From the NCBI GenBank assembly GCA_033725935.1, contig MU867084.1, positions 124,001 through 188,000 of the forward strand: a DNA stretch of 64,000 nt, read 5' to 3'. Source of the DNA: Cladorrhinum sp. PSN259. Its lineage: Eukaryota; Ascomycota; Sordariomycetes; Sordariales; Podosporaceae. Below the pieces are notes generated by a model. It was not told the origin of the DNA, searched no databases, and worked only from the letters and a program-made list of their open reading frames with translations. A program made the translations under genes and the position numbers. Positions 33,927 to 45,939 of this stretch are shown in pieces. Position 1 is the stretch's first letter. Each line of letters begins with the position of its first letter.

Positions 33927-35822
33927 ATGGACATTCACCGGCGAAGACTTGCCGAGCTGGGGCTTAAAGCCTCAGCAGAGCTTTTACAAGGTCGTGATTC
34001 AACATCGCCAACACCAGCCAACGTGCCAAAATCAGATCCCACTATCGCTCCTTACAACACAGGCCTCAATGGCGTCAACCAACCAGTCAATATGCTCTTT
34101 ACAGATATACTCTGGTGGAGTTTAGGTGGTGTGGGGATGATAGTCCTGCTGATTAGGATAGGACAGTTGGCATGGGCACAATTACGACTTGTTTCGGCCA
34201 TGTCGTTGAAGGCAAAACAACAGCACTTCTGGAAGACGAGGCAATGGAGATGGATGCCCAGTCTGAAAAGGAATATAATATACGCACCATTATGGAAGAA
34301 AAGGCACAACAGAGAGATCCGACTTTCAAGCGCCATGAACATGGGAACCTTACCTTCGAGGTTACATGCCATCCTCCTCTTAGGATACATCGCCAGCAAT
34401 ATCGCCTACATGTTTGTACTTGACTGGAAAAACGAAAACAAGTATGCCCTGTGCGCTGAAATTCGAGGCCGATCGGGAACACTGTCGGTGGTCAGCATGA
34501 TCCCTCTCATCATCTTCGCAGGCCGCAACAATCCCCTCATCGCATTGCTCAACGTCAGCTTCGACACGTACAATCTTCTCCATCGTTGGATGGGCCGGAT
34601 CTCCGTTATCGAAGTCCTCATTCACTTCGCAGCATGGGCAGTCGTTCAAGTTGCCGACGGTGGGTGGGCAGGTGTAAAACATAAGATTCTTTACGACCGC
34701 TTCATCACCTCAGGCACCATCGGAGTCGTGGCTATGGCTATCCTGCTGATATTCTCCATGTCACCGATCCGACACGCCTTTTACGAGTCCTTCCTCAACA
34801 CACACATCATCCTGGCGCTGATCGCCTTTGTCTGCACATGGATACACTGCGTCTCCGCGACCGTCAAGGGCGGGCTCCCTCAGATTCCTTGGGTTTTGGC
34901 AATCATGATGCTCTGGGCCGCCGAGCGCTTCGCCCGTGTCATCCGCCTTGCCTACGCCAACAAGTCCTCGCGCGGGTACACGAGAGCCATCGTCGAGCGC
35001 ATGCCCGGCGAGACATGTCGTGTGACAATGAAGCTTCCGCGATACATTGCCGTTAAACCTGGTCAACATGCTTACCTGCGTTTCGCCGGCGTCAACCCCT
35101 GGGAGTCACATCCGTTTTCCATCGCATGGTTCGAGCACCACACTGCTGACGAGGAGTGTCTTCCCCTCGCCGAGAAGGATTTCCAGAATAACAGCAAGAA
35201 CTCTCAGAAGCCAATTTCGACGACAGTCAGTTTTCTCATCGGCGCTCACACGGGTTTCACTCGCAAGCTCTACAATGCCGCCTCTGCCTCTCCCGACCAT
35301 CGCCCAATAACCATGCGCGCAGCGTTCGAGGGCCCATATGCGGGTCATCACAGTCTAGACAGTTACGGGCATGTAGTCCTCTTTGCTGGTGCCACGGGAA
35401 TCACTCACCAAATAAGTTACATCCGCCACCTGATTGATGGGTGCAACCGGGGAATGGTTGCCACGCGGAGGGTCACGCTCGTCTGGATTGTCAGAGAGAG
35501 TGAGCAGTTAGAGTGGCTGGGCAGCTGGATGAATCATATTCTCAGGATGGACAACCGGGCAGATATTCTCAGGATAAAGGTGTTTGTGACAAGACCAAAA
35601 GTTGCGACGGAGCATCTGAGTAACTCGGGCTCGGTGCAAAAGCTACCTGGGAGACCGAATGTGCTGACGCTGTTGGCGAAGGAGGTGGATGAGCAGATGG
35701 GTGCAATGTGCGTGACGGTCTGCGGGCCCGGAGGGTTGGCAGATGATGTGAGGGACGCGGTAAGAAAGATGCAAGGGCACGGGACGGTGCTAGATTTTGT
35801 GGAGGAGAGTTTTACGTGGTAA
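33927..35822 (+). CDS. Ferric-chelate reductase, transmembrane (FRE family)
   Basis: A single exon gives 631 residues, starting at GACCATGGAC. An N-terminal membrane span (about 58-78) precedes a ferric-reductase transmembrane domain. Two His pairs with 14-residue spacing, H219/H233 and H293/H307, fit bis-heme ligation. The FAD-binding motif is HPFS (395-398). The NAD(P)H-binding loop is GATGIT (488-493), and the C-terminal CGPGG lies at 599-603. Such enzymes pass electrons from cytosolic NADPH through FAD and two hemes to extracellular Fe(III) or Cu(II). There is no signal peptide, and residues 1-55 are soluble. Iron-responsive control is likely from the family, but the upstream GATA-type words are too weak to prove it. 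Confidence 0.9.
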   Translation: MDIHRRRLAELGLKASAELLQGRDSTSPTPANVPKSDPTIAPYNTGLNGVNQPVNMLFTDILWWSLGGVGMIVLLIRIGQLAWAQLRLVSAMSLKAKQQHFWKTRQWRWMPSLKRNIIYAPLWKKRHNREIRLSSAMNMGTLPSRLHAILLLGYIASNIAYMFVLDWKNENKYALCAEIRGRSGTLSVVSMIPLIIFAGRNNPLIALLNVSFDTYNLLHRWMGRISVIEVLIHFAAWAVVQVADGGWAGVKHKILYDRFITSGTIGVVAMAILLIFSMSPIRHAFYESFLNTHIILALIAFVCTWIHCVSATVKGGLPQIPWVLAIMMLWAAERFARVIRLAYANKSSRGYTRAIVERMPGETCRVTMKLPRYIAVKPGQHAYLRFAGVNPWESHPFSIAWFEHHTADEECLPLAEKDFQNNSKNSQKPISTTVSFLIGAHTGFTRKLYNAASASPDHRPITMRAAFEGPYAGHHSLDSYGHVVLFAGATGITHQISYIRHLIDGCNRGMVATRRVTLVWIVRESEQLEWLGSWMNHILRMDNRADILRIKVFVTRPKVATEHLSNSGSVQKLPGRPNVLTLLAKEVDEQMGAMCVTVCGPGGLADDVRDAVRKMQGHGTVLDFVEESFTW

Positions 35823-36803
35823 AATTTTATAGGGAGGGTAATTTTCTGGTGTCGTTCTTCCTTTCTATTTTCATTTCATTTTTGGAGGCACACATTTTGA
35901 CGATGAGAGCGAAATAAGCGATTTCCAAATGTGTCTTCTTTTTTTCTTTTTACAGAAGCATTTGATTTGGCCTTTTTTACCCCTAATAGTATGGGGCTTT
36001 ACAATGTAGTTTATGAGTGGGCTTCGGATGGCGTACGAGGACTAAGTTATTGTGGGTGGGTGGTACTGATGTATCTCATGTATAAAGCCTTAGATATGAG
36101 GAGGGGTTGAAGGTGCTAGAATAGAATTGGCAGGATCTTAAGTTTACATAATGTGCTCTGTGTACTGAATGTGATATCAGATCTTTTATAGTGATGCCAA
36201 GCCTTTGTTTAAGGTTATCGTACGGAGGTAACTTCCAGGTTGTTGTGTGTTGATCCTTTGCCCAGGTTCCCCTGGTGAATAAGTCTAACCCCTTTTTTCC
36301 GAATGTTTACAAAACCCCCCGACTCTCGGCTCAGTTTATATCTAGGCCACAGTCATGAATGGCAGATTTTATGGTCACGAACTACATAGAAGAAAATAGA
36401 ATATCTGTTCCTCAGAACATTGTCAACAAGGAATACGGTTATCACTGGTAAAATGGAAGCTTGGTACTGGTACTCCGGGCCTTCTTTGCCTAGTTTTGGC
36501 AACTTGTTTTGCCTTGATGACTAGACTAGAACTATGTACCAACTTCATATTCAACTTCTGACTTGTCCGCTATTTTCTTTCTCTGCGCCACTGACGACCA
36601 TGAGTGACATGAAGAACAGCACCAACGATCTCATCAGGTTTTTTCTTTTCTTTTTTTCTCGTTTCAGCTACATATTATCATACATACGTATGTTGTGCTG
36701 CCCAATTTTCAGGCGGTGGACAAAACCAATGAGCTGAAAAATGAACAAATGCAGGTTCCTTCCTTCCGCTTTTCCCGTTCCTGTTTAAACCTGGTTACAT
36801 GTT

Positions 36804-37112
36804 ACATACAATCTAATGCTTGAACGTTTGTTAGCGCGGTACACGCCCCATTCACACTTTCCCTATGTCTATTTCTCTTGTTTATACGCCTGTTCAGCTT
36901 CTATTAATGCATTCCTAGCTCCTTTCTACGCATGCTGGATATCCCGACCTGCATAGGTAATTCCTTTTACCAAGCATTATCTTCCAATTTGCGATTTTAT
37001 ATACCTTACGGTTTGCATCTTTGCTTGGCTTCCATACCTTGTTTCTGTTCTTGGTTTTAAAGGACATGAACATGTACCGAGCTAACAAACGTGTAAGCAT
37101 TAGATTGTATGT
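36804..37112. mobile_element. Candidate MITE: 309 bp with 40-bp terminal inverted repeats
   Basis: Arm 36804-36843 (starting ACATACAATCTAATGCTT) and arm 37073-37112 are reverse complements at 37 of 40 positions. They enclose 229 bp of unrelated, non-coding, A/T-leaning sequence. TA dinucleotides sit 3 nt inside each end (CA-TA-CAATC ... GATTG-TA-TG), as would suit a Tc1/mariner-type non-autonomous copy. No longer target duplication is clear. There is no transposase here, and I saw no second copy in the window. Confidence 0.5.
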
Positions 37113-37332
37113 TGTGCTACTTTGGTGTAAATTTCTCTCAATACAACAACAAATTCTATAATAATTTTCCGGGGAAAGAAAAACATCTAAATTTACACAC
37201 CCTAAAAAAACCTGCTTCTACAAAAGGTTTTTCTTGATGTCATATGGTAATGTTTATCGGCATAGGACCGTTCGGTTCCGGTGGTTATGGTAAAATGGTG
37301 GTCTGATTATGATCATACCTTTTGAAGCAAAA

Positions 37333-37523
37333 GGGGGGGGGGGGGGGGGGGGAAGTGGAATACAAAAAAGGAGCTTTTGTTTTTGCGCATTGAAGGGTCG
37401 CGCAACAAAGTCGNNNNNNNNNNAGCGGAGGTCCGGCCTTCGACTGTCATTTGTCTACTCTCGCGGGACGGTCCTAGTGACCCCCCGGCGGCCCCCGGGG
37501 GGGGGGGGGGCCCGCCCCCCCCC
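37333..37523. other. Low-quality patch: G20 run, 10-N gap and G/C homopolymers
   Basis: A G20 run starts at 37333 and ten Ns occupy 37414-37423. C/G homopolymers lie at about 37491-37523. These look like sequencing or assembly artefacts rather than biology. Confidence 0.8.
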
Positions 37524-38784
37524 AAGAGGAATAGATCTACAGAGCTTGTTATGAGGGCCAATGAATGAGGAGGAAAAAAAAGAGGAGAGAGACGAAGTCG
37601 GAGACGGGATGGAAGGATACTCTGGATTTAGATACTTAGTCTACTGCGTAATGCATGCTGTACGTAAATACTTTACTGTATCTGCAGGTTTCAAAATGAC
37701 ATTGTAACCGTTGGATGCGGGAAAGTGTCATATGAAATCCGTGAATGTCAACATTGTGTGTCAAACAAGGTAAGCAATGTGTGTGTGTGTGACAGTGTGA
37801 CTCGGCCCCGTCTCATACAAAATAGCAAACGGCTACCGGCACTACTGCAGATTACCTGCGAGGTTGGGTACAACTTCGCGTATGATAGCTCATAAGAAAT
37901 TGACCAGAATTTTACGTATGTAGCTCGCGCTCATCTCGCTCTCATGAAAGAGGAAGAGAAAAAAAAAAGTAAAACTTGATGATGGCGCAATCCGATGTTC
38001 GGTGTCCCAGCGGCCGTTGTTCTGCATGTCAACCGGGAACGAATGTGGGGGAGCTAGGCAATCCCTGGGAAAATGCGACCCCTCCACCCCTCTTCCGCAC
38101 CACATCAACCCCCAGTCCGTGCCGTGAATAGCCATTCACCCATTAGATCGGCGCGCGTTGGGGATCGGGTCATCATGTGCCTGTTCCTGAGAATGAAGGG
38201 CTGCCCACTCGGAAGACAGGCTAATGATGGGGTTGCTGCAGGACGGGACGCTTTACACTAGAAAAATCAAGAAAACTGTTTGTTCTGTAGGGCAAATGCA
38301 ACCGCAACGCCATCAACGGGCGGGCGCGCACACCTGCTGTTCGCTGCTGCTGGTGTCATTGAGACTTGGCACCTTTGGGTGGATCATGGAGGGGTAGGTC
38401 AACCAGTCCCGTCATCACAGACAGCTGAGCCAGGTCTACCCCGCCATCTAATCCCATCATGCGTTGCTCAACGTTGCTTGGAAGATTCACTTTCCGTTCA
38501 TGTGCTTTTCTGATTTCAATGGCTCGAACGGGCAATTCCAGGTGCCTGCTGAATCAATTCATCCGGAGCCGTCTTCGGTGGCGAGGACCTGCGGGCTCAG
38601 GCCGAGAAGAGAACAAGACTCTTGTCACGATGGTGGGGCAACGCACAAAAAAGATGTGGTGGCGGGCAACGCCATGGCTAGGCTCGCAGCAGACCCCGGA
38701 TGGATCCCTAATTTTTTGTTTCGCGGAAGTGGCATCCTCGGGCGTTCTTTACCGGGCTTCCATGACCTCTCATCTCCTCACATA

Positions 38785-38791
38785 TGACTCA
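38785..38791 (+). promoter_or_regulatory. CPC1/Gcn4-type site upstream of leu-4
   Basis: TGACTCA is a perfect cross-pathway-control heptamer, 293 bp upstream of the leu-4 ATG. Amino-acid biosynthesis genes in ascomycetes are commonly induced through this site. Confidence 0.55.
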
Positions 38792-38870
38792 GGACACGCC
38801 CTTCCTTGCTGCTGTGATCATCCTGTCAGTTTCCACAGCCATATAATAAGCTGGGCCATAACATAGTTAC

Positions 38871-38905
38871 CTGTACTTACCTACACTTACCTACACTTAC
38901 CTACA
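38871..38905. repeat. 10-bp tandem repeat
   Basis: About three and a half copies of a CTACACTTAC-like unit lie in the leu-4 promoter region. Confidence 0.7.
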
Positions 38906-39083
38906 TCCCATCTGAATTCTTTCTTTGATATACGCCAAATCTGAAACTCCTAGGCAAAATCCGTTCCCGTCCTCCTCCTCCTCCTACGGTGTACTCCTAG
39001 TGGCCGATTAAATACTATTTTCTTCTCCAATCCAACCGTTAGGCACTACCAGCCCACTTGCCTTTCCCCCGCAGCCCGTCAAT

Positions 39084-41229
39084 ATGCCGATGTAAGGGTC
39101 GCCGAACCATCTCACACACACACACACGAGAACACAGCAGCAGTCCCGAGGCCTCAGCCTGTAACTCTCATGTACAACCAGACACAAGAACGCTGACATG
39201 TGTCTCTATTGTGTTGCAGGCTCAAAGACCCCTCGACAAAGTACAAAAAGTTCCAGCCCTTGAATCTCCCGGACCGTCAATGGCCAAACAAGACCATTGA
39301 CAAGGCCCCGAGATGGCTGGCAACGGATCTAAGAGATGGAAACCAGAGCTTGGTTGACCCCATGGTACGCAATTTGTTTCTTGTCTCCTAGGATTTCGTT
39401 TTGGGAGCCAATTGGCTAACACTTTCATTTTCTTGTTGCTAGAACGGTGATCAGAAATGGGAGTACTTCAAGATGCTTTGCGACCTTGGGTACAAAGAAA
39501 TTGAGGTCTCATTCCCTTCGGCGTCCCAAACTGATTTCGACTTCACAAGACGGCTGATCGAGACTCCCGGCGCAATACCAGATGATGTCTGGCTCCAAGT
39601 TCTTTCGCCTTGCAGAGAAGATCTCATTCGCCGCACAGTCGAGTCTCTGAAGGGGGCCAAGAAGGCCATCGTTCATATCTACCTTGCCACGAGCGAATGC
39701 TTCCGGCGGATCATCTTCAACTTCTCAGAAGACGAGAGTGTTGAGCTTGCCAGCAGGTGCGCCGCTTTGGTACGATCTTTGACTAAGGACGACCCCTCGC
39801 AGTCCGGCACAGAATGGGCCTTCGAGTTCAGCCCCGAGACCTTTTCAGATACCAGCCCCGAGTTCGTCGTCAGGATTTGTGAGGCAGTCAAGAAGGCATG
39901 GGGTCCCACCAAGGAGAACCCCATCATCTTCAACCTCCCCGCCACCGTCGAAATGTCGACCCCCAACGTGTACGCCGATCAGATCGAGTATTTCTGCCGT
40001 AATATCTCTGATCGCGAAACGATCTGCGTATCTCTCCACCCGCACAACGACCGTGGCTGCGCAGTCGCTGCTGCCGAGCTTGCTCAGATGGCTGGAGCTG
40101 ACAGAGTAGAGGGATGCTTGTTCGGGAACGGTGAGCGCACTGGCAACGTTGACTTGGTTACCCTCGCTCTCAACCTTTATACGCAAGGTGTCACTCCCAA
40201 TGTCGATTTCTCTGACCTCCAGAGAGTCATCAAGGTCGTGGAGGCGTGCAACAAGATTGAAGTACACCCTCGTGCGCCGTATGGTGGTTCCCTGGTTGTC
40301 TGCGCATTCAGTGGATCCCACCAGGATGCCATCAAGAAGGGATTCCAAGTCCGCGAGAAGGAAGGAAAAGAATACGACGAACACTGGCAGCTTCCATACC
40401 TTCCCATCGACCCCAAGGATATCGGCCGCGACTACCAAGCTGTCATCCGCGTAAACTCCCAGTCCGGCAAGGGCGGTGCGGCATGGATCATTCAGCAACA
40501 CCTTCACCTCGATCTCCCGCGTGGGCTGCAAGTCGCATTTGCCAAGGTTGTCCAAGACATGGCCGAACAGAAGGGACGCGAGCTCCTCCCAACCGAGATT
40601 ACCCAGCTGTTCAAAGATACATACCACCTCGACAAGAACCCACGATTCAGCATTGTTGACTATAACATCAACCCGGACCGGTCGACATCTCCTGCGCCGC
40701 CTGCTCCAGGCAAGACCCAGGATACCAAGAACCTTTTGAGGGTGTTTGAGGGAGTTGTTTCGATTGACGGTGCCGAGTACAAGCTTCGCGGCCGTGGTAA
40801 CGGTCCGATTTCCAGCTTGGCCAACGCTCTCAGGACTATTGGTATTGACCTCGACGTTCAGGACTACAAGGAGCATGCCGTCGGCAGGGGCCGGGAAGTC
40901 AAGGCGGCAACATACATCGAGTGTGTAGCGCCGGGTGTAGAGCAGAAGGTTTGGGGAGTGGGCATTCACGAGGATGTGGTGCAGAGCTCGTTGATTGCCC
41001 TGTTGAGTGCTGCTAGCAACGTAAGTACCGTCAGCATTGGACTTGGCCAAGTGATAGTGGTCGCTAACGGGGTTGTGAAATGCAGTTTGCCAAAAGCCGT
41101 GAAGGTAGTCCCATCATTTCGAAGGCGCGGTTGGCCAACGGAGCCAACGGAACCAACGGAACCAACGGAACCTCGATCAAAGTCCCCGATATCATCAATG
41201 CACTCCAACAGAAGGCCGACGAGATGTAA
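39084..41229 (+). CDS. 2-isopropylmalate synthase
   Basis: Exons 39084-39091, 39220-39364, 39443-41020 and 41086-41229 give 624 residues. The first coding exon is 8 nt (MP and part of M), and splicing gives MPMLKDPSTKYKKF. The catalytic TIM-barrel holds DLRDGNQSL, SFPSASQTDFDF, the metal-binding HPHNDRG and GCLFGNGERTGNVDL. A C-terminal LeuA regulatory domain starts near LLRVFEGVVSIDGAEYKLRG and provides leucine feedback. The enzyme condenses acetyl-CoA with 2-oxoisovalerate, the first committed step of leucine synthesis. The start matches the internal start of yeast LEU4, so this form lacks a mitochondrial presequence. A pyrimidine-rich tract and CAG end 9 nt before the ATG, so an upstream exon is possible. 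The symbol follows Neurospora. Confidence 0.95.
41138..41176 (+). repeat. Coding 9-bp repeat near the leu-4 C-terminus
   Basis: About four copies of an AACGGAACC-like unit encode Asn-Gly-Thr repeats between the LeuA regulatory domain and the terminal helix. Confidence 0.8.
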
Positions 41230-42950
41230 AGTTATTCGCATGGAAAACATTGGGAAATCAGGACATACAAGGAGCATACGATGACACGACTGGCATATTT
41301 TGCTACAACACTATTGCAGAAGTGGAGGAAACAAAAGTCACTCCTTTCATGTTTTGGTCGCGAGATTGTGGTTGGTTCTTTTGGTCAATGTTAGGGCATA
41401 TTCATATAGCATACTTGTAGTTATTACTTATTTGCACTTCAGGAGCAGAAAATGGCGAGCGGGAGTTGAACATGGCAAGTGGGAGAGGATAGGAGATTCT
41501 TACCACTAATTAAAAAGGGGCAGGCGGAAATCGTCTGAAGTAATTGCGTGGTGTTACAAAGTTGAGCAGCTCAGATAAACAAGTGCTGTACACCGGCAGA
41601 CTTAGTACATATGACCATCTTTAGTGTTTTGCTGTACAAATTTAAGAGATTTACCTTGCATGTGAGTGTTCTTGTTGTGATCACCGCTTGCACATAAATG
41701 CCTCCTGGTACAGCAGACGCTGTCATACAGCCAGTGAACATTCACTTACTGGTCAAAGTGTTGCCTCCAAAGAAATCGCCTGATCGGTCCCATGTGTTGC
41801 CTGGCTTGGCTGGTCAGTTGTGTGTGTTGTCGGTGGGGTGGAGGGAACGAAGAGGTGTCGGTTGGTCTCGTCCAATCATAAGCCAGCCTTGACTGCGCCC
41901 AGATTGTTTGAAAGAAGTCTCTAGAAGGGGAAGAAGCACAGGTAGTATGTATATACTCGGCTGCGTAGTCTAGTGCAGTGTAGAAAAAGCCCCCATCCTA
42001 CCCTTCTTCACCGACTTCCTAGGCGGTCAAAGTTGTTGAAAATGTATTGGGCTAGGTGCAGGACCACACATATCAGTACAGTGCGAGATGTCAAGAAGGG
42101 AGGGACAAACCCCTTTTGTGAATGCTTTGCAGCATGTCTCGGATCTTCACTGTGCTGCATGGCATGGCATAAGGGATGCTAGGCCCCCTTTCGATTCAGA
42201 TTGCGGGGTTTGTGTGGCACGAAGCCATTTCTTAGTAGCACAGTGCGGGGTTCAAATGAAAGAGAACCCTCAACTCTCTGTCTACCGCTGCCCTGAAACA
42301 GACAGACCTCCTCGCTAGGTCTGTCTTCCTCAGTGGTTCCAGGCTCGAGCTGTTGTCTTTGTTCACGGCAGCCCTCAAACCTTCCATCTAATTCGCCACA
42401 TTCATTTGCACCAGGCTGTTTTTCTGTCTTCAGCAACGGAAGCAGCTCTCGATTGCCGCTTATTTACAAGGAGGGGACGATCCGAACCCTTGCTGCGGGT
42501 TGTGGTTCTTGCGTCAAAGTATTGGTAGCATCCACAGTCAACAACAAACTGGGGACTTTGCGATTGTTGACAAAAATTTTGACAAGAATTAAGGAAAAAA
42601 CAACAGACCCGCACTATTCAATTTTTACAGTAGCTCTTGCCATTTCTGCAGTGTTCAGGCCACGCAGTTACACTTTTACTTTGACTCTCATTTCTTTTGA
42701 CCCTTTTTTTTTCTTTCCCCTCGACATATTAAACGACGTGTTTGGCTGCTGCAGTCTGCTTAGAAGTCCAGACTTCCCACCCAAGTCCTAATCCGATAAG
42801 CCTTGTGGATCCACGACAAGACCCCCCGCTTGTGTTCCAGGCAAACTTTAGCTGCGTCGAGGACCGACTTTCTCTCCCTGCCAACCCTCCTCTCCGCCTT
42901 CTCAAACACCCCCGTTTTCCATCATCGGACACGGCATCCAGACAGCAACC
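41230..42950. other. Intergenic region between leu-4 and the importin gene
   Basis: This 1.7-kb stretch joins a 3' flank to a promoter and leader. No gene is recognised. The last 300 bp are C/T-rich, as expected for the leader of the importin gene. Confidence 0.55.
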
Positions 42951-45939
42951 ATGGAAGGCTCACCAGACATCAACACCGTCCTCACCAACTCTCTGAGTCC
43001 CGGTAAGTAGACGCCATTCCATCCGTCCCATCCATCGCTGGCCCTGCAGGCAGTTTTCGCTTGTCGACGTCCATGACGTTTCCGTGCTGACCACCTCCAG
43101 ACGCGACACTGCGCAATGCCGCAGAGGAGGCACTAAACCGGGCCGAAGAGAACAACTTTGTAAGGCTTTCCCTCTCCCCGCGGACCTTCTCCTGCTGCCA
43201 TCTCAGCTTCCGAATCCATTGCTAACCCCCATTTTCCATCACAGTCGCAATATCTCGTTACACTCGTCCAAGCGTTGGCGAGTGAAAATGGCGAGGGCCA
43301 TATCCGAGCCGCCGCCGGTATTGCGTTGAAAAACGCGTTCAGTGCCCGAGAGTTTGCCCGACAAGCAAGTCTACAAGCGAAATGGCTCAACCAGACCGAT
43401 GCAGAGACTCGATCGCGTGTCAAGCAGCTGGCCCTCGAGACACTTGCATCAACTAACGCCCAGGCTGGCCAGGCTGCTGCCCAGGTCGTTGCTGCGATTG
43501 CCGCCATCGAACTGCCCCGAGACCAGTGGCCAGACCTCATGACCGCCCTTGTGCGGAATGTCAGCGAGGGCTCTACCCATCAAAAGCAGGCTTCGTTGAC
43601 TACTATCGGCTTCGTGTGCGAGAGCCAGGACCAAGAGCTCAGGAACAGTTTGATCGCACACTCCAACGCAATCTTGACGGCTGTTGTGCAGGGTGCCCGC
43701 AAGGAGGAGACTAGCCTCGAGGTTCGCCTTGCTGCCATTACTGCGTTGGGCGATTCTCTCGAGTTTGTCGGAAATAACTTCAAGCATGAAGGGGAGCGCA
43801 ACTACATCATGCAAGTTGTGTGCGAGGCTACTCAGGCTACCGACTCTCGGATACAGCAGGGTGCTTTCGGATGCCTTAACCGCATCATGGCTCTCTACTA
43901 CGACAACATGCGATTTTACATGGAGAAGGCTTTGTTTGGTCTTACCATCCTTGGCATGAAGAGCGAGGACGAGGATGTAGCCAAGCTTGCAGTCGAGTTC
44001 TGGAGCACGGTTTGCGAGGAGGAAATTGCTATTGAAGATGACAACGCCCAGGTCGAGAGCCCTGAACAGATGCGCCCTTTCTACAACTTCAGCCGTGTTG
44101 CCACAAACGAAGTTGTACCGGTACTTCTGACCCTCCTCACCAAGCAGGACGAAGATGCGTCCGACGACGAATATAATATCTCTCGTGCTGCATATCAGTG
44201 CCTGCAGCTCTATGCACAGTCAGTCGGAGCCGCTATTATTATCCCAGTTATTCAGTTTGTTGAGGCAAATCTTCGTCATGAGGACTGGCACAATCGGGAC
44301 GCCGCTGTTTCGGCATTTGGTGCGATTATGGATGGACCAGATGAGAAGGTTCTGGATAATATTGTCAAGTCGGGAATGGCCCCTCTGATCGCCATGATGG
44401 AGGATTCACATATCCAGGTCCGGGATTCCACCGCATACGCTTTGGGCCGTATCACTGAGTCCTGCGCGTCCTCGATTGATCCGGCTCAGCATCTCGACCC
44501 CTTGATCAACTCTCTGTTCAATGGTCTCATGAATAACCCCAAGATGGCGGCTTCTTGCTGCTGGGCACTTATGAACATTGCCGATCAGTTTGCTGGAGAC
44601 GGAGATTCTCAGAATTCTCTGACTCCCTTCTTCAACCAGAGCGTTGCCAATCTCCTTAACGTGACTGGTAGGATGGACTGCGAGGCTGCCGTGCGGACCG
44701 CTGCATATGAGGTTCTGAACGTGTTTGTCCGCAACGCTGCTCCCGATAGCTTCCCGGCGGTCGCCTCTCTCTCGACGGTTATCATTCAGCGTCTGGAGGA
44801 GACTATTTCTATGCAGACACAGGTTGTCAGCATTGAGGACAAGCTCATCCTCGAAGAGATGCAAACCAGTCTCTGCACTGTTCTCCAAGCCATTATCGAG
44901 CGCCTCGATAAGGAGATTGCGCCACAGGGCGATAGAATCATGCAGGCTCTTTTGTCCATCCTGAGCAGCGTTGGCGGCAAGTCCAGCGTCCCCGAGGGCG
45001 CCTTTGCCACCATCAGCAGCCTTGCCAATGCCATGGAGGAGGAATTTGTCAAGTATATGGAAGCTTTCTCCCCATTCCTTTATAATGCTCTTGGCAACCA
45101 GGAAGAGCCCAGTCTCTGCTCCATGGCTATTGGCCTTGTCAGCGACATTACTCGTTCCCTCGGCGAGCGCAGCCAGCCTTACTGTGACACTTTCATGAAT
45201 TATCTTTTGGGCAATCTCAAGGTGAGTCACCGCCCCGGTATTGAGTATGCTGTACAGTTCTTAGTTCTAACATTTCCCCCCGTAGAGCACCGCTCTTTCG
45301 AACCAGTTCAAACCGGCCATCCTTACCTGCTTCGGAGACATCGCCGGTGCCATTGGTGGCCACTTCGAGACTTACCTTACCGTTGTTGCGCAGGTACTCC
45401 AACAAGCTGCTACTGTCACCGCGAGCGCCGACGGTTCTTATGAGATGTTCGACTACGTGATTACCTTGAGAGAGGGCATTATGGACGCCTGGGGAGGCAT
45501 TATCGGTGCCATGAAGATGGCCAACAAGAGTCAGTCTTTTTGTACTGGTTGTCATTTGGTCAAAGCTAACATGTCTGCTGCAGGTGAGGTTCTTAAGCAA
45601 TACGTAAACACCATCTTCGAGCTGCTCAACGTGATCGCGAATGATCAAAATCGTAGCGAGGCACTGATGCGGGCTGCTATGGGCGTCATTGGGTAAGCAG
45701 ATTCACCTCCCAGCAAAGTCGATTCTATCGTATTTCTAACAACTTTTAGTGACCTTGCCGACGCATTCCCTCACGGGCAGCTTGCTGATGGCTTCCGCCA
45801 AGATTGGCTCATGGCGCTGATTAAGGAGACGCGCTCCAACCGGGAGTTCTCTTCTCGCACCATCGAGACTGCACGCTGGGCCAGAGAGCAAGTCAAGCAA
45901 CAAATCGGCGGCACCCAGGGTGTCATGCAGCAGACATGA
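42951..45939 (+). CDS. Importin subunit beta-1 (karyopherin 95)
   Basis: Six exons, 42951-43002, 43101-43159, 43245-45221, 45286-45529, 45584-45692 and 45750-45939, give 876 residues, the usual importin-beta length. Introns are 98, 85, 64, 54 and 57 nt. The N-terminal importin-beta domain includes HIRAAAGIALKNAFSARE. The rest is a continuous HEAT-repeat solenoid, with helical pairs such as HNRDAAVSAFGAIMDGPD and DSTAYALGRITESCA and the acidic loop region. It carries importin-alpha/NLS cargo through nuclear pores and releases it on Ran-GTP. The frame is unbroken across all splices. Identification is secure. Confidence 0.95.

Larger units (their letters stand above)
35823..39083. other. Intergenic region with an inverted-repeat element and an assembly gap
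   Basis: These 3.3 kb separate the ferric reductase and leu-4 genes. They contain a 309-bp element with 40-bp inverted ends (36804-37112), a G20 run and 10 Ns (37333-37423), G/C homopolymers to about 37523, a (GT)n tract near 37780 and the leu-4 promoter. No gene is recognised. Confidence 0.55.

Noticed and set aside
38459..38866. Arg-rich frame upstream of leu-4 as a possible presequence exon
   Set aside because: It does look presequence-like at its start, but I could not find a convincing donor joining it to 39075 in frame.
39845..41050. 401-codon open frame antisense to leu-4
   Set aside because: It lies fully inside the conserved coding exon of leu-4 and has no recognisable features.
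44406..45230. 274-codon open frame antisense to the importin gene
   Set aside because: It is a shadow of the HEAT-repeat coding strand.
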